Virus record (IMG/VR): IMGVR_UViG_3300037070_005820
Location: 1 to 35,498 of that record
Length of the DNA stretch: 35,498 nucleotides
DNA from: a virus
Reading direction: 5' to 3' (one strand)
A model generated the notes under the pieces. The model saw nothing but the letters and a program-made list of their open reading frames with translations, was not told the origin of the DNA and did not search any database. Of the stretch, positions 1 to 6,281 are shown piece by piece. Within the stretch, counting starts at the first letter, position 1. Every line of letters starts with the position of its first letter. The position numbers and the translations under genes were made by a program.

Positions 1-62
1 AGGGGCGCCCTTTTTTGTGCCGACACAGGCGCCCGCAACGGCGCCGGAATTGGAGATACACA

Positions 63-299
63 GTGGCTACCGAAAGCCCCATATGGGGAGACCTAAGCAA
101 CCTGGCCGATTGGCTCGCGCGGGATCTAGGGAAGGTCAACCTAGCCCTGACAGGGAAGGATCTATCCGCACTGGTGGACGCCTGCACAGGGGCTCGGGAA
201 GCCCTACGCGCCTTGACGCAGGAAGCCAATCGCGCCGAGCACAGGGCGCAGCAGCAGCGGCGCGCCCTAGAGCGCCGCGCGCACCAGGGCGCAAAGTAG
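63..299 (+). CDS. Small helical protein of unknown function (78 aa)
   Basis: I do not recognise this protein. The GTG at 63 is preferred over the upstream ATG at 15 because a GGAG ribosome-binding site lies about 8 bases before it and the residues before it are arginine-rich and look non-coding. The N-terminal half (about residues 1-45) looks like an ordinary amphipathic helical domain. Residues 45-78 are rich in Ala, Arg, Glu and Gln and probably form a long charged helix or coiled coil. The C-terminal coding sequence already carries the CAGGGCGC-type repeats that continue in the gap after it. The gene upstream lies outside the window, so its operon is unknown. The real start is uncertain by up to 16 codons. 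Confidence 0.55.
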   Translation: MATESPIWGDLSNLADWLARDLGKVNLALTGKDLSALVDACTGAREALRALTQEANRAEHRAQQQRRALERRAHQGAK

Positions 300-421
300 T
301 TGCGCGCTCAAACTCACCAGGTCGCACCACCAGGGCGCACCAGGTCGCACCAGGGCGCCGGTATGCGCACCAGGGGACAGGGCTCGAATGGTCACAGGGC
401 GCCGCACAGGGCGCCCCAGAT
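279..421. repeat. Cluster of 10-bp GC-rich direct repeats
   Basis: Copies of CAGGGCGCAC and CAGGTCGCAC lie head to tail at 331, 341 and 351, with another at 318 and looser copies near 284, 369, 395 and 405. The core is CAGGKCGC. The inverted form GCGCCCT occurs near 264 and 424. The cluster starts at the end of the 63-299 gene and covers the first third of a non-coding gap. Short direct repeats like this can be iterons, a protein-binding array or a genome-end/packaging site, and nothing seen here decides which. Confidence 0.6.
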
Positions 422-751
422 ACGCGCCCTGGACTAGTCGGCGCGCGGTGGCGAATCCTTCCGGGAATGGAAGGGCGCGCAGTAACCCGCCCCCCATCGG
501 CGCCGCGCGGCAAAACGAGCCGTCCGCGCTTCACCGGACCCACACGCACACCAACCCCACCCAAAAATCGCCCCTCCTAAAAAAAATTGCGTCGTTTCCA
601 CCAGTCTTCGCTGAGACTTACCGCGACTCGCGTGCCTCCACGCCGCCACACGTCTCCTCACCAGCCAAAAAACGCCCAGGTTGCAGACACGACCTGGTAA
701 CTGTCCACGCGGCGCGCTAAATTGCGGCACACGCTAGGAAAGGGGCTACCG
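300..751. other. Non-coding gap with repeats, A-tract and possible promoter
   Basis: No open frame here has credible coding character; the open frames are Arg/Pro-rich shadows in all phases. The gap holds the 10-bp repeat cluster (to about 421), a C-rich stretch, an A-tract (578-586, eight or nine A in a row), an inverted repeat CCAGGT/ACCTGG at 676-697 and a TAAATT hexamer at 718-723. The hexamer resembles the -10 part of the promoter family found elsewhere, but the following AGG is missing. Transcription of the 752-7979 gene train probably begins here. A function as replication origin or packaging end is possible but unproven. Confidence 0.45.
676..697. promoter_or_regulatory. Inverted repeat, possible operator
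   Basis: CCAGGT (676-681) is answered by ACCTGG (692-697) across a 10-base spacer. It sits about 20 bases before the TAAATT hexamer at 718 and about 55 bases before the first gene of the long leftward-region operon. The size and dyad symmetry fit a dimeric repressor site. A 6-bp arm is short enough to arise by chance. Confidence 0.3.
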
Positions 752-1069
752 ATGGACAGCAGCACAGAAAAAAGCGAGCGATCGGCGCCGACTAACGAGG
801 TCGTGGCAGCGCTCGACGTTTTCCGCAGCGCCCTGGAGGACGATGACAACAGCGTCGAGGATGCGGTGCGGATCGCGTTGCGCTCGCTGCTCGATGGATT
901 CACGCGCGTGTACGTCGTGATTCAGGCGGCGGGCTACCCGGATCCTTACCGGCCCTGGCCCAACACGCTGGAGAACGCGCAGCGCTTCGCGCGCGAGCAC
1001 CGTCGTGACGGTTATCCGTCGCTGGTGCGGACGCGTCTCGCCTCGCAGTGGGAGACGCTCGATGACTGA
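752..1069 (+). CDS. Hypothetical protein, first gene of the small-gene operon (105 aa)
   Basis: Unrecognised. The ATG at 752 follows an AGGAAAGGGG ribosome-binding site at a good distance; an upstream ATG in the same frame at 722 would add ten residues with no such site. The first 15 residues are polar and probably disordered (Ser, Glu, Lys). Residues 18-55 look helical and acidic. A region around residues 55-85 contains aromatic and Pro residues (YPDPYRPWP), then a basic helix follows. It is the first gene after the non-coding gap and its stop overlaps the next start by 8 bases (ATGACTGA), which indicates translational coupling. It is probably a small early or accessory phage protein. Confidence 0.7.
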   Translation: MDSSTEKSERSAPTNEVVAALDVFRSALEDDDNSVEDAVRIALRSLLDGFTRVYVVIQAAGYPDPYRPWPNTLENAQRFAREHRRDGYPSLVRTRLASQWETLDD

Positions 1070-1610
1070 CCACGTTAGGCCGATGGGCTGCATAGACCCG
1101 CCAGGCTCGGCGCCGCAGAAGGTCAGGATCGCGCCGCCGATACCGATGGGTGTGCTGTACCAGTACGACGCGGGTGGCGACGCCTGGCATGACCTCAAGA
1201 CCTGGCATGACTTCCGGCGCGTCGAGGACCTGCGGCCCGGTGACAGTGTGGTCGGGCTCGGGCTCGTCGAGCGCGTCAAGAACGGTGAGCCCTATGAGGT
1301 CTGGTTCACATACGACTCGGCCTTCGCGTCGGCCGCCTTCACTGCCACTGGGTCGCGCGTTTTGGCTGATCTGGATTTGCGTCTCAGTTACGACCCCGGC
1401 ACGATCCTGCCGGTGCTGCGCGAAAAGGACACCGAGGAGCGCCCCTCAGCTGCGGCACCCGTCTACAACGCGCGCATGTTGGCGTCGCGCGCGCGGGAGT
1501 CGATCGAACTCGCCGGTCAGGGGCACAGCGACCCGCGCACGCTGATGACGGCTGTGGTTGTTCTCACACACGCGCTCGACGAGCTCGCCGACGCGATCGA
1601 GGCCAAGTGA
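1062..1610 (+). CDS. Hypothetical protein (182 aa)
   Basis: Unrecognised. The ATG at 1062 lies inside the end of the previous gene (8-base overlap ATGACTGA) with GGGAG about seven bases before it. Residues 1-30 hold a GCIDPPGSAP segment and a Pro-rich stretch. Residues 35-110 look like a beta-rich domain (YQYDAGGDAWHDLK, then RPGDSVVGLG and PYEVWFTYDS). Residues 135-182 form helices ending in ALDELADAIEAK. That same ending motif, LADAIEQK, occurs mid-protein in the next gene, so the two share a short helical hairpin module. No catalytic motif is evident. Confidence 0.7.
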   Translation: MTDHVRPMGCIDPPGSAPQKVRIAPPIPMGVLYQYDAGGDAWHDLKTWHDFRRVEDLRPGDSVVGLGLVERVKNGEPYEVWFTYDSAFASAAFTATGSRVLADLDLRLSYDPGTILPVLREKDTEERPSAAAPVYNARMLASRARESIELAGQGHSDPRTLMTAVVVLTHALDELADAIEAK

Positions 1611-2458
1611 GCGAGCCCGCCGTCAGCCAGTTGACCGAAGAGGTTGCCTGCGCCGCCTACGAGGCCTGGCGCCACCACCACCCCGGCCCGCTTGCCGGTA
1701 CCTCGTCACACCCGCGCTGGACGCTGCTGAGCAGCGAGGCCAAGCAGGTCTGGTGGGGCGTCGCTAAGGATGCGATCGCGGCGTACGAGCCCGAGCAGCC
1801 GGACTCGGAGTCCACGCCGCTTGAGAGCGCGCGGCTACTCGCTATGGCGGTGCGTGTGACCGGGGAGGGGATGGGACGAGGCATCGAGGCGACCGCCTAC
1901 ACGCGGATCGCCAACGCGCTCGACTTCCTCGCCGACGCGATCGAGCAGAAGCCTGAGCCCGGCGTGATCTTGCGACAGAACATCGTCTGCCGCAACTGCA
2001 AGCGCGCGACGGCGTCGGGCCTGTGCGGCTGCCAGAACCCTGATCCCGACTACGACCTCGGCGCCCCACAGGAGGGGGTGCCTATTTCCTACGTCCCCGG
2101 TGGCGTGACGGTGTCGGGCGACGATGTGCTGCGCGAGCTCGCCGCGCAACTTCCTGCCGCGCTCAAGGAGCAGGTTCTCGCGCTGTCCGAGCAGTCCGCC
2201 GTTAAAGGCCTTGAACTTGCCCTTGGTGTTGAGCGCGACAAGCTGGTTTCGCCCGAGATCGACCTCGGCGTGATCGGCTACCACTTCGAGCCTAACTCGG
2301 GCCACACGATCTTCCGCCACGCGCACTGCGGCGCCGAGTGGGAAGAGTCGTCTATCCCGGAAGAGTCGTCTATCCCGACCGCGTATGCCGAACGGTTTCG
2401 GTGGACCTGTCGCGGCTGCGGCGCCACCGTGCCGCTGGCGCGGATCGTGGTGGACTGA
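1607..2458 (+). CDS. Modular hypothetical protein with two zinc-ribbon-like clusters (283 aa)
   Basis: The GTG start overlaps the previous stop (GTGA). The protein looks modular. Residues 8-60 resemble a helical module with conserved aromatic residues. Residues 75-110 are a helical hairpin ending LADAIEQK, shared with the gene before it. Residues 125-145 carry CRNCKRA then CGCQ, a four-cysteine zinc-ribbon-like knuckle. The C-terminal 60 residues carry HAHCGAEW and CRGCGA, a second likely zinc site. An 18-bp tandem duplication gives a doubled GEESSIP-type segment between those last two parts. The function is unknown; a nucleic-acid or protein adaptor would fit, but that is inference. Confidence 0.7.
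   Translation: MSEPAVSQLTEEVACAAYEAWRHHHPGPLAGTSSHPRWTLLSSEAKQVWWGVAKDAIAAYEPEQPDSESTPLESARLLAMAVRVTGEGMGRGIEATAYTRIANALDFLADAIEQKPEPGVILRQNIVCRNCKRATASGLCGCQNPDPDYDLGAPQEGVPISYVPGGVTVSGDDVLRELAAQLPAALKEQVLALSEQSAVKGLELALGVERDKLVSPEIDLGVIGYHFEPNSGHTIFRHAHCGAEWEESSIPEESSIPTAYAERFRWTCRGCGATVPLARIVVD
2341..2376 (+). repeat. Perfect 18-bp tandem duplication inside a coding region
   Basis: The unit GGAAGAGTCGTCTATCCC is present twice with no spacer (2341-2358 and 2359-2376). It keeps frame and doubles six residues in the 1607-2458 protein, between its His/Cys cluster and the last CxxC. Two identical copies suggest a recent slippage or a neutral linker. Confidence 0.9.
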
Positions 2459-2637
2459 TGGACAGCATCGAAGTAAAGGTCTGGCGGGCGCTCGACGGCG
2501 AGGGTGACTACTCGGCGTTGATTTACTGCCCCGCCTTTACCGATCGCGAGGACGGCTTCGGGTCCGTCACCGATGCGCTGCTTTGGGCGAGCGATCGCCT
2601 TGAGAAAAGCGCCAATCCTTTCTTGTACGTCGAATGA
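2458..2637 (+). CDS. Small hypothetical protein (59 aa)
   Basis: The ATG shares its first base with the TGA of the previous gene (TGATG overlap), the normal coupling in this operon. Residues 1-30 read as two beta strands (IEVKVWRAL, SALIYCPAF). Residues 40-55 form a helix (TDALLWASDRLEKS), giving a compact beta-beta-alpha type fold. I do not recognise a family. A 66-base gap follows before the next gene. A second frame running through that gap (ending at 2707) reads plausibly as protein but has no visible start codon. Confidence 0.65.
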   Translation: MDSIEVKVWRALDGEGDYSALIYCPAFTDREDGFGSVTDALLWASDRLEKSANPFLYVE

Positions 2638-2652
2638 CCTTGCCCTGCCGGT

Positions 2653-2668
2653 CTCGGGTTCACCCGAG
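2653..2668 (+). other. Small hairpin in an intergenic gap
   Basis: CTCGGG-TTCA-CCCGAG forms a 6-bp stem with a four-base loop inside the only sizeable gap (2638-2703) of the otherwise overlapping gene train. There is no T-run after it, so it is not an obvious terminator. It could be an RNA processing or stability element, or chance. Confidence 0.35.
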
Positions 2669-2703
2669 TCATACGCGCGCCTCAAGAAGCTGAAGGGCAC
2701 GAA

Positions 2704-2952
2704 GTGAACCGGCCGAAGATGGGCGAGTGCTACGTCTCCGAGGCAGTGCCGCGCCCCCTTTTCGACCATCCCCGCAACGGTGCCGCGCGGATCGCCTGGG
2801 GCGCCGCGACCGGCCACTGCGCGGTCGTGCTGCGAGTCAACCTCGACACGGTCGAATACGTCTTGCTCGACGACGGCCTGCCCGGTCGGGTCGGGCGCCA
2901 GGTCTATGAGACCACGCTGGCTGCCTTCGCGGAGACCTGGGTGTCGCCCTGA
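2704..2952 (+). CDS. Small hypothetical protein (82 aa)
   Basis: Unrecognised. It starts at GTG 2704, immediately after an AAG-rich stretch, and ends with a TGATG overlap to the SLOG-like gene. It is predominantly beta: residues 30-60 contain HCAVVLRVNLDTVEYVLLDD, which alternates hydrophobic and polar residues like two adjacent strands. A short helix near the end (TLAAFAETW) follows. The direct coupling to the SLOG-like gene suggests they are made in similar amounts, but no shared role can be inferred. Confidence 0.65.
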   Translation: MNRPKMGECYVSEAVPRPLFDHPRNGAARIAWGAATGHCAVVLRVNLDTVEYVLLDDGLPGRVGRQVYETTLAAFAETWVSP

Positions 2953-3416
2953 TGGGCACCGTGCCGCTCAACCCATGCCAGCAGTGTGGTGCACACATGC
3001 CCGAGGGCACACATGCCCACCAGTGCCCCGAGGTCGTCTTGGTTTGCGGCTCGCGGGAGTGGGAGGACGCAGACGCTATCCGCGAGCGGTTGAGGAAACT
3101 TCCGAAGGACTCGGTCGTGATCGCCGGTGGCGCGCGCGGGGCGGACAAGCTTGCAGCTGAGATCGCGGCCGAGCTCGGCTACCACGTTGCGGTCTGCATG
3201 GCCCAGTGGGATCGCTACGGCGGCGCTGCCGGACGGCGTCGCAACCACGCCATGCTGCAACTGCGACCGACGCTTGTGATTGCTTACACGCTCGGCACGC
3301 CCGGCACCCAGCACACGATCGCGATCACCCAGCAGAAGGGGATCCCGTTGGAGGTCTACACGCGCCGCGACGTGATTCAGGAGCGCACCGTTCAACTATT
3401 CGAGGAGGGGCCATGA
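2952..3416 (+). CDS. SLOG-superfamily (DUF2493/YspA-like) protein with N-terminal Cys/His cluster
   Basis: Residues 28-137 match the DUF2493 branch of the SLOG (SMF/DprA/LOG) Rossmann-like superfamily. The first strand ends VLVCGSREW (residues 29-37), and the glycine-rich GGARGAD loop at residues 59-65 is the typical nucleotide-phosphate-binding turn. A later strand-loop near WDRYGGAAGRRRN and a TLGTPGTQHT segment fit the family's ligand pocket. Known SLOG proteins bind or cleave nucleotide-derived ligands, and some act in antiphage signalling. The first 25 residues carry C9, C12, H23 and C25, a likely small zinc finger fused in front. The start overlaps the previous stop (TGATG) and the end overlaps the next gene (ATGA). 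The family is fairly sure; substrate and role are unknown. Confidence 0.8.
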   Translation: MGTVPLNPCQQCGAHMPEGTHAHQCPEVVLVCGSREWEDADAIRERLRKLPKDSVVIAGGARGADKLAAEIAAELGYHVAVCMAQWDRYGGAAGRRRNHAMLQLRPTLVIAYTLGTPGTQHTIAITQQKGIPLEVYTRRDVIQERTVQLFEEGP

Positions 3417-3556
3417 CGCTTGCAGACCACTACCGCGCCGCGATCGACCACCATCGCCTGATGGCGAGGTCCACATCGGGCAGGCGTCGTGAGTTACACG
3501 AACTGTGTGCGCGGCGGCTGGAAGCCGCTGGCCGCCGAATGGAGGAAGGCCGATGA
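3413..3556 (+). CDS. Small basic/helical protein (47 aa)
   Basis: A 47-residue frame starts at ATG 3413 with GGAGGGG directly upstream. It overlaps the SLOG stop by ATGA, and its own stop overlaps the next start by ATGA. It is almost all helix and strongly charged (HYRAAIDHHRLMARSTSGRRRELHEL in outline, His/Arg/Glu rich). Both flanking overlaps and the strong ribosome-binding site argue that it is real. The function is unknown. Confidence 0.65.
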   Translation: MTLADHYRAAIDHHRLMARSTSGRRRELHELCARRLEAAGRRMEEGR

Positions 3557-3969
3557 GTGAGTTCGAGCAGTGGGCAGAGGCAGAGGTTCAACGTGCCGGG
3601 TTGTTCGATTACGACTCCAGTTATGGTGGCATGCTGGGCGAGTCGGTGATGAAGCTGGTCCGGGCGTTCTCGAACCAGGGCCACTCCGGGTACTCGGCGG
3701 GGATGGCGGCGAGCATCTTCGGGCGGCTGGCGGCGTGGAAGCCGCTGACGCCGATTACGGACGACCCCGGCGAATGGGCGCCCGTAGACGAAGCGCTCAC
3801 CGGCGGCCCGAGGACGTGGCAGAGCCGCCGCGCCCCGTCGTGCTTCTCGCGCGACGGCGGCAAGACGTACTACGACATCGACGAGCGCCCGTCCCTGTGG
3901 CGGCGCGTCGCGCAGAAGTGCCTCCGGCGGTACTTGCCGAAGATGCACCGAAGTGAGGCGGGGAAGTAA
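3553..3969 (+). CDS. Conserved phage protein of unknown function (138 aa)
   Basis: The ATG at 3553 overlaps the previous stop (ATGA), with GGAGGAAGG just before it. The protein has a pattern I associate with a small family common in phage early regions: a helical N-terminus (FEQWAEAEVQRAGLFD), then YGGMLGESVMKL, then GHSGYSAGMAAS, then a KPLTPITDDPGEW segment, and a compact C-terminal strand region with TWQSRRAPSCF and YYDIDERP. That family has no known activity, and my recognition is from memory rather than a search. The basic tail after residue 115 (WRRVAQKCLRRYLPK) looks like an extension. It is followed by a TAATG overlap to a micro-gene. Confidence 0.75.
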   Translation: MSEFEQWAEAEVQRAGLFDYDSSYGGMLGESVMKLVRAFSNQGHSGYSAGMAASIFGRLAAWKPLTPITDDPGEWAPVDEALTGGPRTWQSRRAPSCFSRDGGKTYYDIDERPSLWRRVAQKCLRRYLPKMHRSEAGK

Positions 3970-4013
3970 TGAACGACCCGATCGTGCCCGATTGCGAGGG
4001 GTTCGATGCCTGA
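3969..4013 (+). CDS. Possible 14-aa micro-gene linking two genes
   Basis: ATG 3969 shares a base with the TAA of the previous gene. The frame ends TGA at 4011-4013, overlapping the next start by 8 bases (ATGCCTGA). The peptide would be MNDPIVPDCEGFDA. It has exactly the overlap geometry of the operon's accepted genes on both sides, so its likely role is to carry terminating ribosomes to the next start. It may have no function as a peptide. Confidence 0.35.
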   Translation: MNDPIVPDCEGFDA

Positions 4014-4563
4014 GCCCTCGCCTGACCGTGTGGAAGTGGTGGCCCGCGAGATTCACGACTACGGCGTGACGCCTGCGCTCGGTGATCCTGGTTGGGACGA
4101 CCTGACGGACGGGGAACGTGAACACTTGCGTACCCGTGTGGCGAAGGCCCTCACCGCCCTTGACGAGCGGGAGCAGGGCGAGCTAGCACGGCTGCGGGAA
4201 GGACTGGAGGCCGAGTCCGTCAAGGTGAACTATTGGGTGGCGCGGTGGAAGGCCGCTGTTGTGGGGGAGACATGGAACGACGATCCGGCGATGGAAGCGC
4301 AGCGGCTTGGGTTCGTCGCATCAGATGATCCGCTCGTACAGGCGGAACGGCGCGGCTATTGCTACGGATGGGACGCTGCCGAGCGTTCTTCGCGGCGGCT
4401 CTCGACGTTGCGTGCTGCACTAGAGCGGATAGCCGCTGATGGGTGCGTCCGCCATCGTCGCCGCGTGACGACAACCGACTTGGAGAAGTGCCACGGATGC
4501 ATCGCCAAGCGTGCCCTGGCTGTCTACACCGAAGGGAGAGGGGACATGAGCGATGGCGTATGA
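4006..4563 (+). CDS. Hypothetical protein with possible C-terminal zinc site (185 aa)
   Basis: Unrecognised. Residues 5-55 form a helical module (VEVVAREIHDYGV and a DPGWDDLTDGEREHLR turn) of a sort often seen in phage proteins of unknown function. Residues 55-85 are a charged helix. Residues 110-125 hold an aromatic RRGYCYGWDAAE segment. The C-terminal 45 residues carry CVRHRRR and CHGCIAK, a likely Cys/His zinc site. The end overlaps the next gene by 11 bases. Expression is coupled to both neighbours. Confidence 0.7.
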   Translation: MPEPSPDRVEVVAREIHDYGVTPALGDPGWDDLTDGEREHLRTRVAKALTALDEREQGELARLREGLEAESVKVNYWVARWKAAVVGETWNDDPAMEAQRLGFVASDDPLVQAERRGYCYGWDAAERSSRRLSTLRAALERIAADGCVRHRRRVTTTDLEKCHGCIAKRALAVYTEGRGDMSDGV

Positions 4564-4804
4564 CCAACGACTAGCCGATGCCGAACGCGAGCGGGACGAC
4601 TGGCGCACCGCTGCCCGAGCCCTAGCTGACGCCGATGACGAACTTACGGCGGCCAAGATCGAGTACCGCAAGGCGAATACCCAGACCGGCACCGACGAGT
4701 ACACCTACACGCTGGCGCAGACGCGCTATGTCGCCGCCGCCAGGGCGATGACTGCCGCCCTTGCCCGCGTGCGCTCTCTGGAGAGGGGCGGTAGCGATGG
4801 GTGA
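4553..4804 (+). CDS. Coiled-coil protein (83 aa)
   Basis: It begins at ATG 4553 inside the previous gene and ends in an 8-base overlap (ATGGGTGA) with a 29-codon gene. The sequence is almost wholly helical, with heptad-like spacing of Leu, Ala and charged residues (DAERERDDWRTAARALADA, then AKIEYRKA, then AARAMTAALARVRSLE), broken once by a TGTDEYTYT turn. This predicts an antiparallel helical hairpin. No enzyme motif is present and the function is unknown. Confidence 0.65.
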   Translation: MAYDQRLADAERERDDWRTAARALADADDELTAAKIEYRKANTQTGTDEYTYTLAQTRYVAAARAMTAALARVRSLERGGSDG

Positions 4805-4886
4805 GCACCGGGAGAACACTTACCCCGCTCTCTACATCGCGGCGGTGCTTACCGCTCTTGCGCGATGGAGGGAGAGCAATGGCTGA
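4797..4886 (+). CDS. 29-aa small protein between overlapping neighbours
   Basis: This frame starts at ATG 4797 within the 8-base overlap ATGGGTGA and stops at 4884-4886 within the 8-base overlap ATGGCTGA. The region upstream is GAGAGGGGCGG, a usable ribosome-binding site. The peptide (MGEHRENTYPALYIAAVLTA, then LARWRESNG) has a short apolar helix that could be membrane-associating. There is no other gene in these 75 bases, so it fills an otherwise unexplained gap. The identical overlap geometry at both ends supports it. Confidence 0.5.
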   Translation: MGEHRENTYPALYIAAVLTALARWRESNG

Positions 4887-5271
4887 GCCGGGGCCGGACC
4901 CAGACACGGTGGAGCGGTGGAACGTCGCCATCTGGGAGGACGGCACCATCGCGGGCATCTACCCGGCGGCTGGGCTGCTGCAACCCGTGGCGCGCTCCGA
5001 CATGCGAATCATCGAGGTCGTCCCCGCCTCCGCTCTCGCTGATGCCCTAGCGGAAAACGAGCGGTTGGAAGCAGAACTGCAAGCCCACCGGCAAGCAGCC
5101 TTGAAGCACGGTACTCGTCTCAATCTTGCCGAGGCCAAGCTGGACCGGCTGGCCTCCCCGGACGACGGGCTGGTGGAAGCGGTGGAGAAGGCGCGGCATC
5201 GTTCTGCTCGCGGCATCCTCCGGGCCGCCGCCACTTATCTGAAAGGCGGCAAGGATGGCCAGGCGCAATGA
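4879..5271 (+). CDS. Hypothetical protein with coiled-coil C-terminus (130 aa)
   Basis: The ATG at 4879 is preceded by GGAGGGAGAG, one of the strongest ribosome-binding sites in this operon. Residues 10-50 look like a small beta domain (WNVAIWEDGTIAGIYPA, then MRIIEVVPA). Residues 52-95 are a coiled coil (LADALAENERLEAELQAHRQ). The last 35 residues form a basic helix. It resembles many phage proteins that are simply helical oligomers. The stop overlaps the next start by ATGA. Confidence 0.65.
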   Translation: MAEPGPDPDTVERWNVAIWEDGTIAGIYPAAGLLQPVARSDMRIIEVVPASALADALAENERLEAELQAHRQAALKHGTRLNLAEAKLDRLASPDDGLVEAVEKARHRSARGILRAAATYLKGGKDGQAQ

Positions 5272-5414
5272 TCGGCTACTACCTCGGCGAAGCGGTCGAA
5301 GTGCTGGGCGACTTCGGCGACGGCTGGGTGGGTGCCCGTTTCTCGGCCGACCGCAAGCAGCGCGTGTGGCGCATGTGGGGCGACCAGATCAAAGGCACGC
5401 CGTGGGGGGACTGA
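5268..5414 (+). CDS. Small hypothetical protein (48 aa)
   Basis: ATG 5268 overlaps the previous stop (ATGA), and AAGGCGGCAAGGA lies upstream. The 48 residues are rich in Gly and aromatics (MIGYYLGEAVEVLGDFGDGW, then WVGARFSADRKQRVWRMWGD), consistent with a small all-beta barrel-like domain. Codon third positions are mostly G or C, as in its neighbours. There is no family assignment. Confidence 0.6.
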   Translation: MIGYYLGEAVEVLGDFGDGWVGARFSADRKQRVWRMWGDQIKGTPWGD

Positions 5415-5441
5415 CCGGCGCCGGTTCTACGCTGACGCTGA

Positions 5442-5534
5442 ATGAGTCGGCTCACCGTAGGTATGGTGTTCGCCTTGGCCTGTGGTCTGGGTGCAATGTT
5501 TGGCCTGGGGATAGAGCGGCTGATCAGAAGGTGA
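5442..5534 (+). CDS. Single-helix membrane micro-protein (30 aa)
   Basis: ATG 5442 directly follows an in-frame TGA and opens 30 codons: a short polar start, an apolar stretch from about residue 6 to 23 (VGMVFALACGLGAMFGLG), then a basic tail IERLIRR. That is the shape of a single-pass inner-membrane peptide with a positively charged cytoplasmic end. The ribosome-binding site is weak. It fills the 130-base gap between the 5268 and 5544 genes. It could be a small antiholin-like or superinfection-related peptide, but nothing in the sequence proves that. Confidence 0.45.
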   Translation: MSRLTVGMVFALACGLGAMFGLGIERLIRR

Positions 5535-5543
5535 CAGCGACCG

Positions 5544-6281
5544 ATGGAATGTGACCACGACTGGATGGAGTTCGTTGGCGGCGGTGCGGTGTGTACCCAC
5601 TGTTCGGCAGCCGCGACGCTGAGCTCAGCCGGAATCTGGATTGTCACCAACCCTGTCGCCGAGAACGACGAGCGCCCGCATGACGATGACCCGATCGTCA
5701 AGGAGCGCGAGTGGTGGGTCGAAGCGCTTGGTCAAGCAGATCGCTACACAGAGATCCTTTACCAGGGCGTTCCCGAGGAACCGACGTTGGAACAGTCGTG
5801 CGCGCTCGCCCACGGAACCCTGCTGATGGCGTCGACGATGCTCTACCTGGCACCGGACCCGGACAAGTCACGGGATGCCCAGGACGAACTCTGGAGGCAG
5901 ATATTCAAGGTGCGCGAGAAGGCGAAGATAATCCATGCTGGCGAGCCCGTAAGTCGCCTGGAGATCGAAGCCACACGCTTCGTCGTCGACTGCTTCCTGC
6001 CGCTCGGCGAGCACGCTGAGGACGCACTCGATAGCGCGCGCCTTTCGCTCGGCGCGCTCCTCCTCGGCAACCGTTACACGGCTGTCGGCGACTGGCGCTG
6101 GCGTACCCCGGCGCCGGACACATGGCTACTGGCGGCGACCGCTTACGAGAAGCTGCCCGCCTCGATGGATATGGCCGCACCCGAGCCTTTCTACGTTGTG
6201 CCGAACGAGGCGATGGTGAACAACGCCTGGCTCCAGCAGAACGCTAACCAATTCGGCGATGACGCGGTGAACCCGAATTGA
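5544..6281 (+). CDS. Hypothetical protein with N-terminal zinc ribbon (245 aa)
   Basis: Residues 1-25 hold CDHDWMEFVGGGAVCTHC, a Cys/His zinc-ribbon-like module often found at the start of small phage proteins. Residues 45-105 are helical (EREWWVEALGQADRY, then LAHGTLLMASTMLYL). Residues 125-160 are acidic helices. The C-terminal 100 residues hold a WRWRTPAPDTW strand region and end in a polar NQFGDDAVNPN tail. The join near residue 45 suggests a fused two-domain protein. The stop overlaps a TTG start by TTGA. The function is unknown. Confidence 0.7.
   Translation: MECDHDWMEFVGGGAVCTHCSAAATLSSAGIWIVTNPVAENDERPHDDDPIVKEREWWVEALGQADRYTEILYQGVPEEPTLEQSCALAHGTLLMASTMLYLAPDPDKSRDAQDELWRQIFKVREKAKIIHAGEPVSRLEIEATRFVVDCFLPLGEHAEDALDSARLSLGALLLGNRYTAVGDWRWRTPAPDTWLLAATAYEKLPASMDMAAPEPFYVVPNEAMVNNAWLQQNANQFGDDAVNPN

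Noticed and set aside
1-16. GGGGCGCCC followed by six T, terminator-like
   Set aside because: Only the 3' half could be present because the window begins here. Without the 5' arm it cannot be judged.
378-400. tRNA T-arm-like string GGCTCGAATG
   Set aside because: There is no 5-bp T-stem around it and no acceptor or anticodon arm can be built nearby.
17-580. A 187-codon plus-strand frame through the left non-coding region
   Set aside because: It is Pro/Arg/Ala-rich with low complexity, crosses the repeat cluster and overlaps the better-supported 63-299 gene in another frame.
2634-2693. 19-codon frame starting in an ATGA overlap after the 2458-2637 gene
   Set aside because: It leaves a 10-base gap before the next gene, its codons are Arg/Ser/His-rich and it crosses a hairpin. 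Support is too weak to list as a gene.
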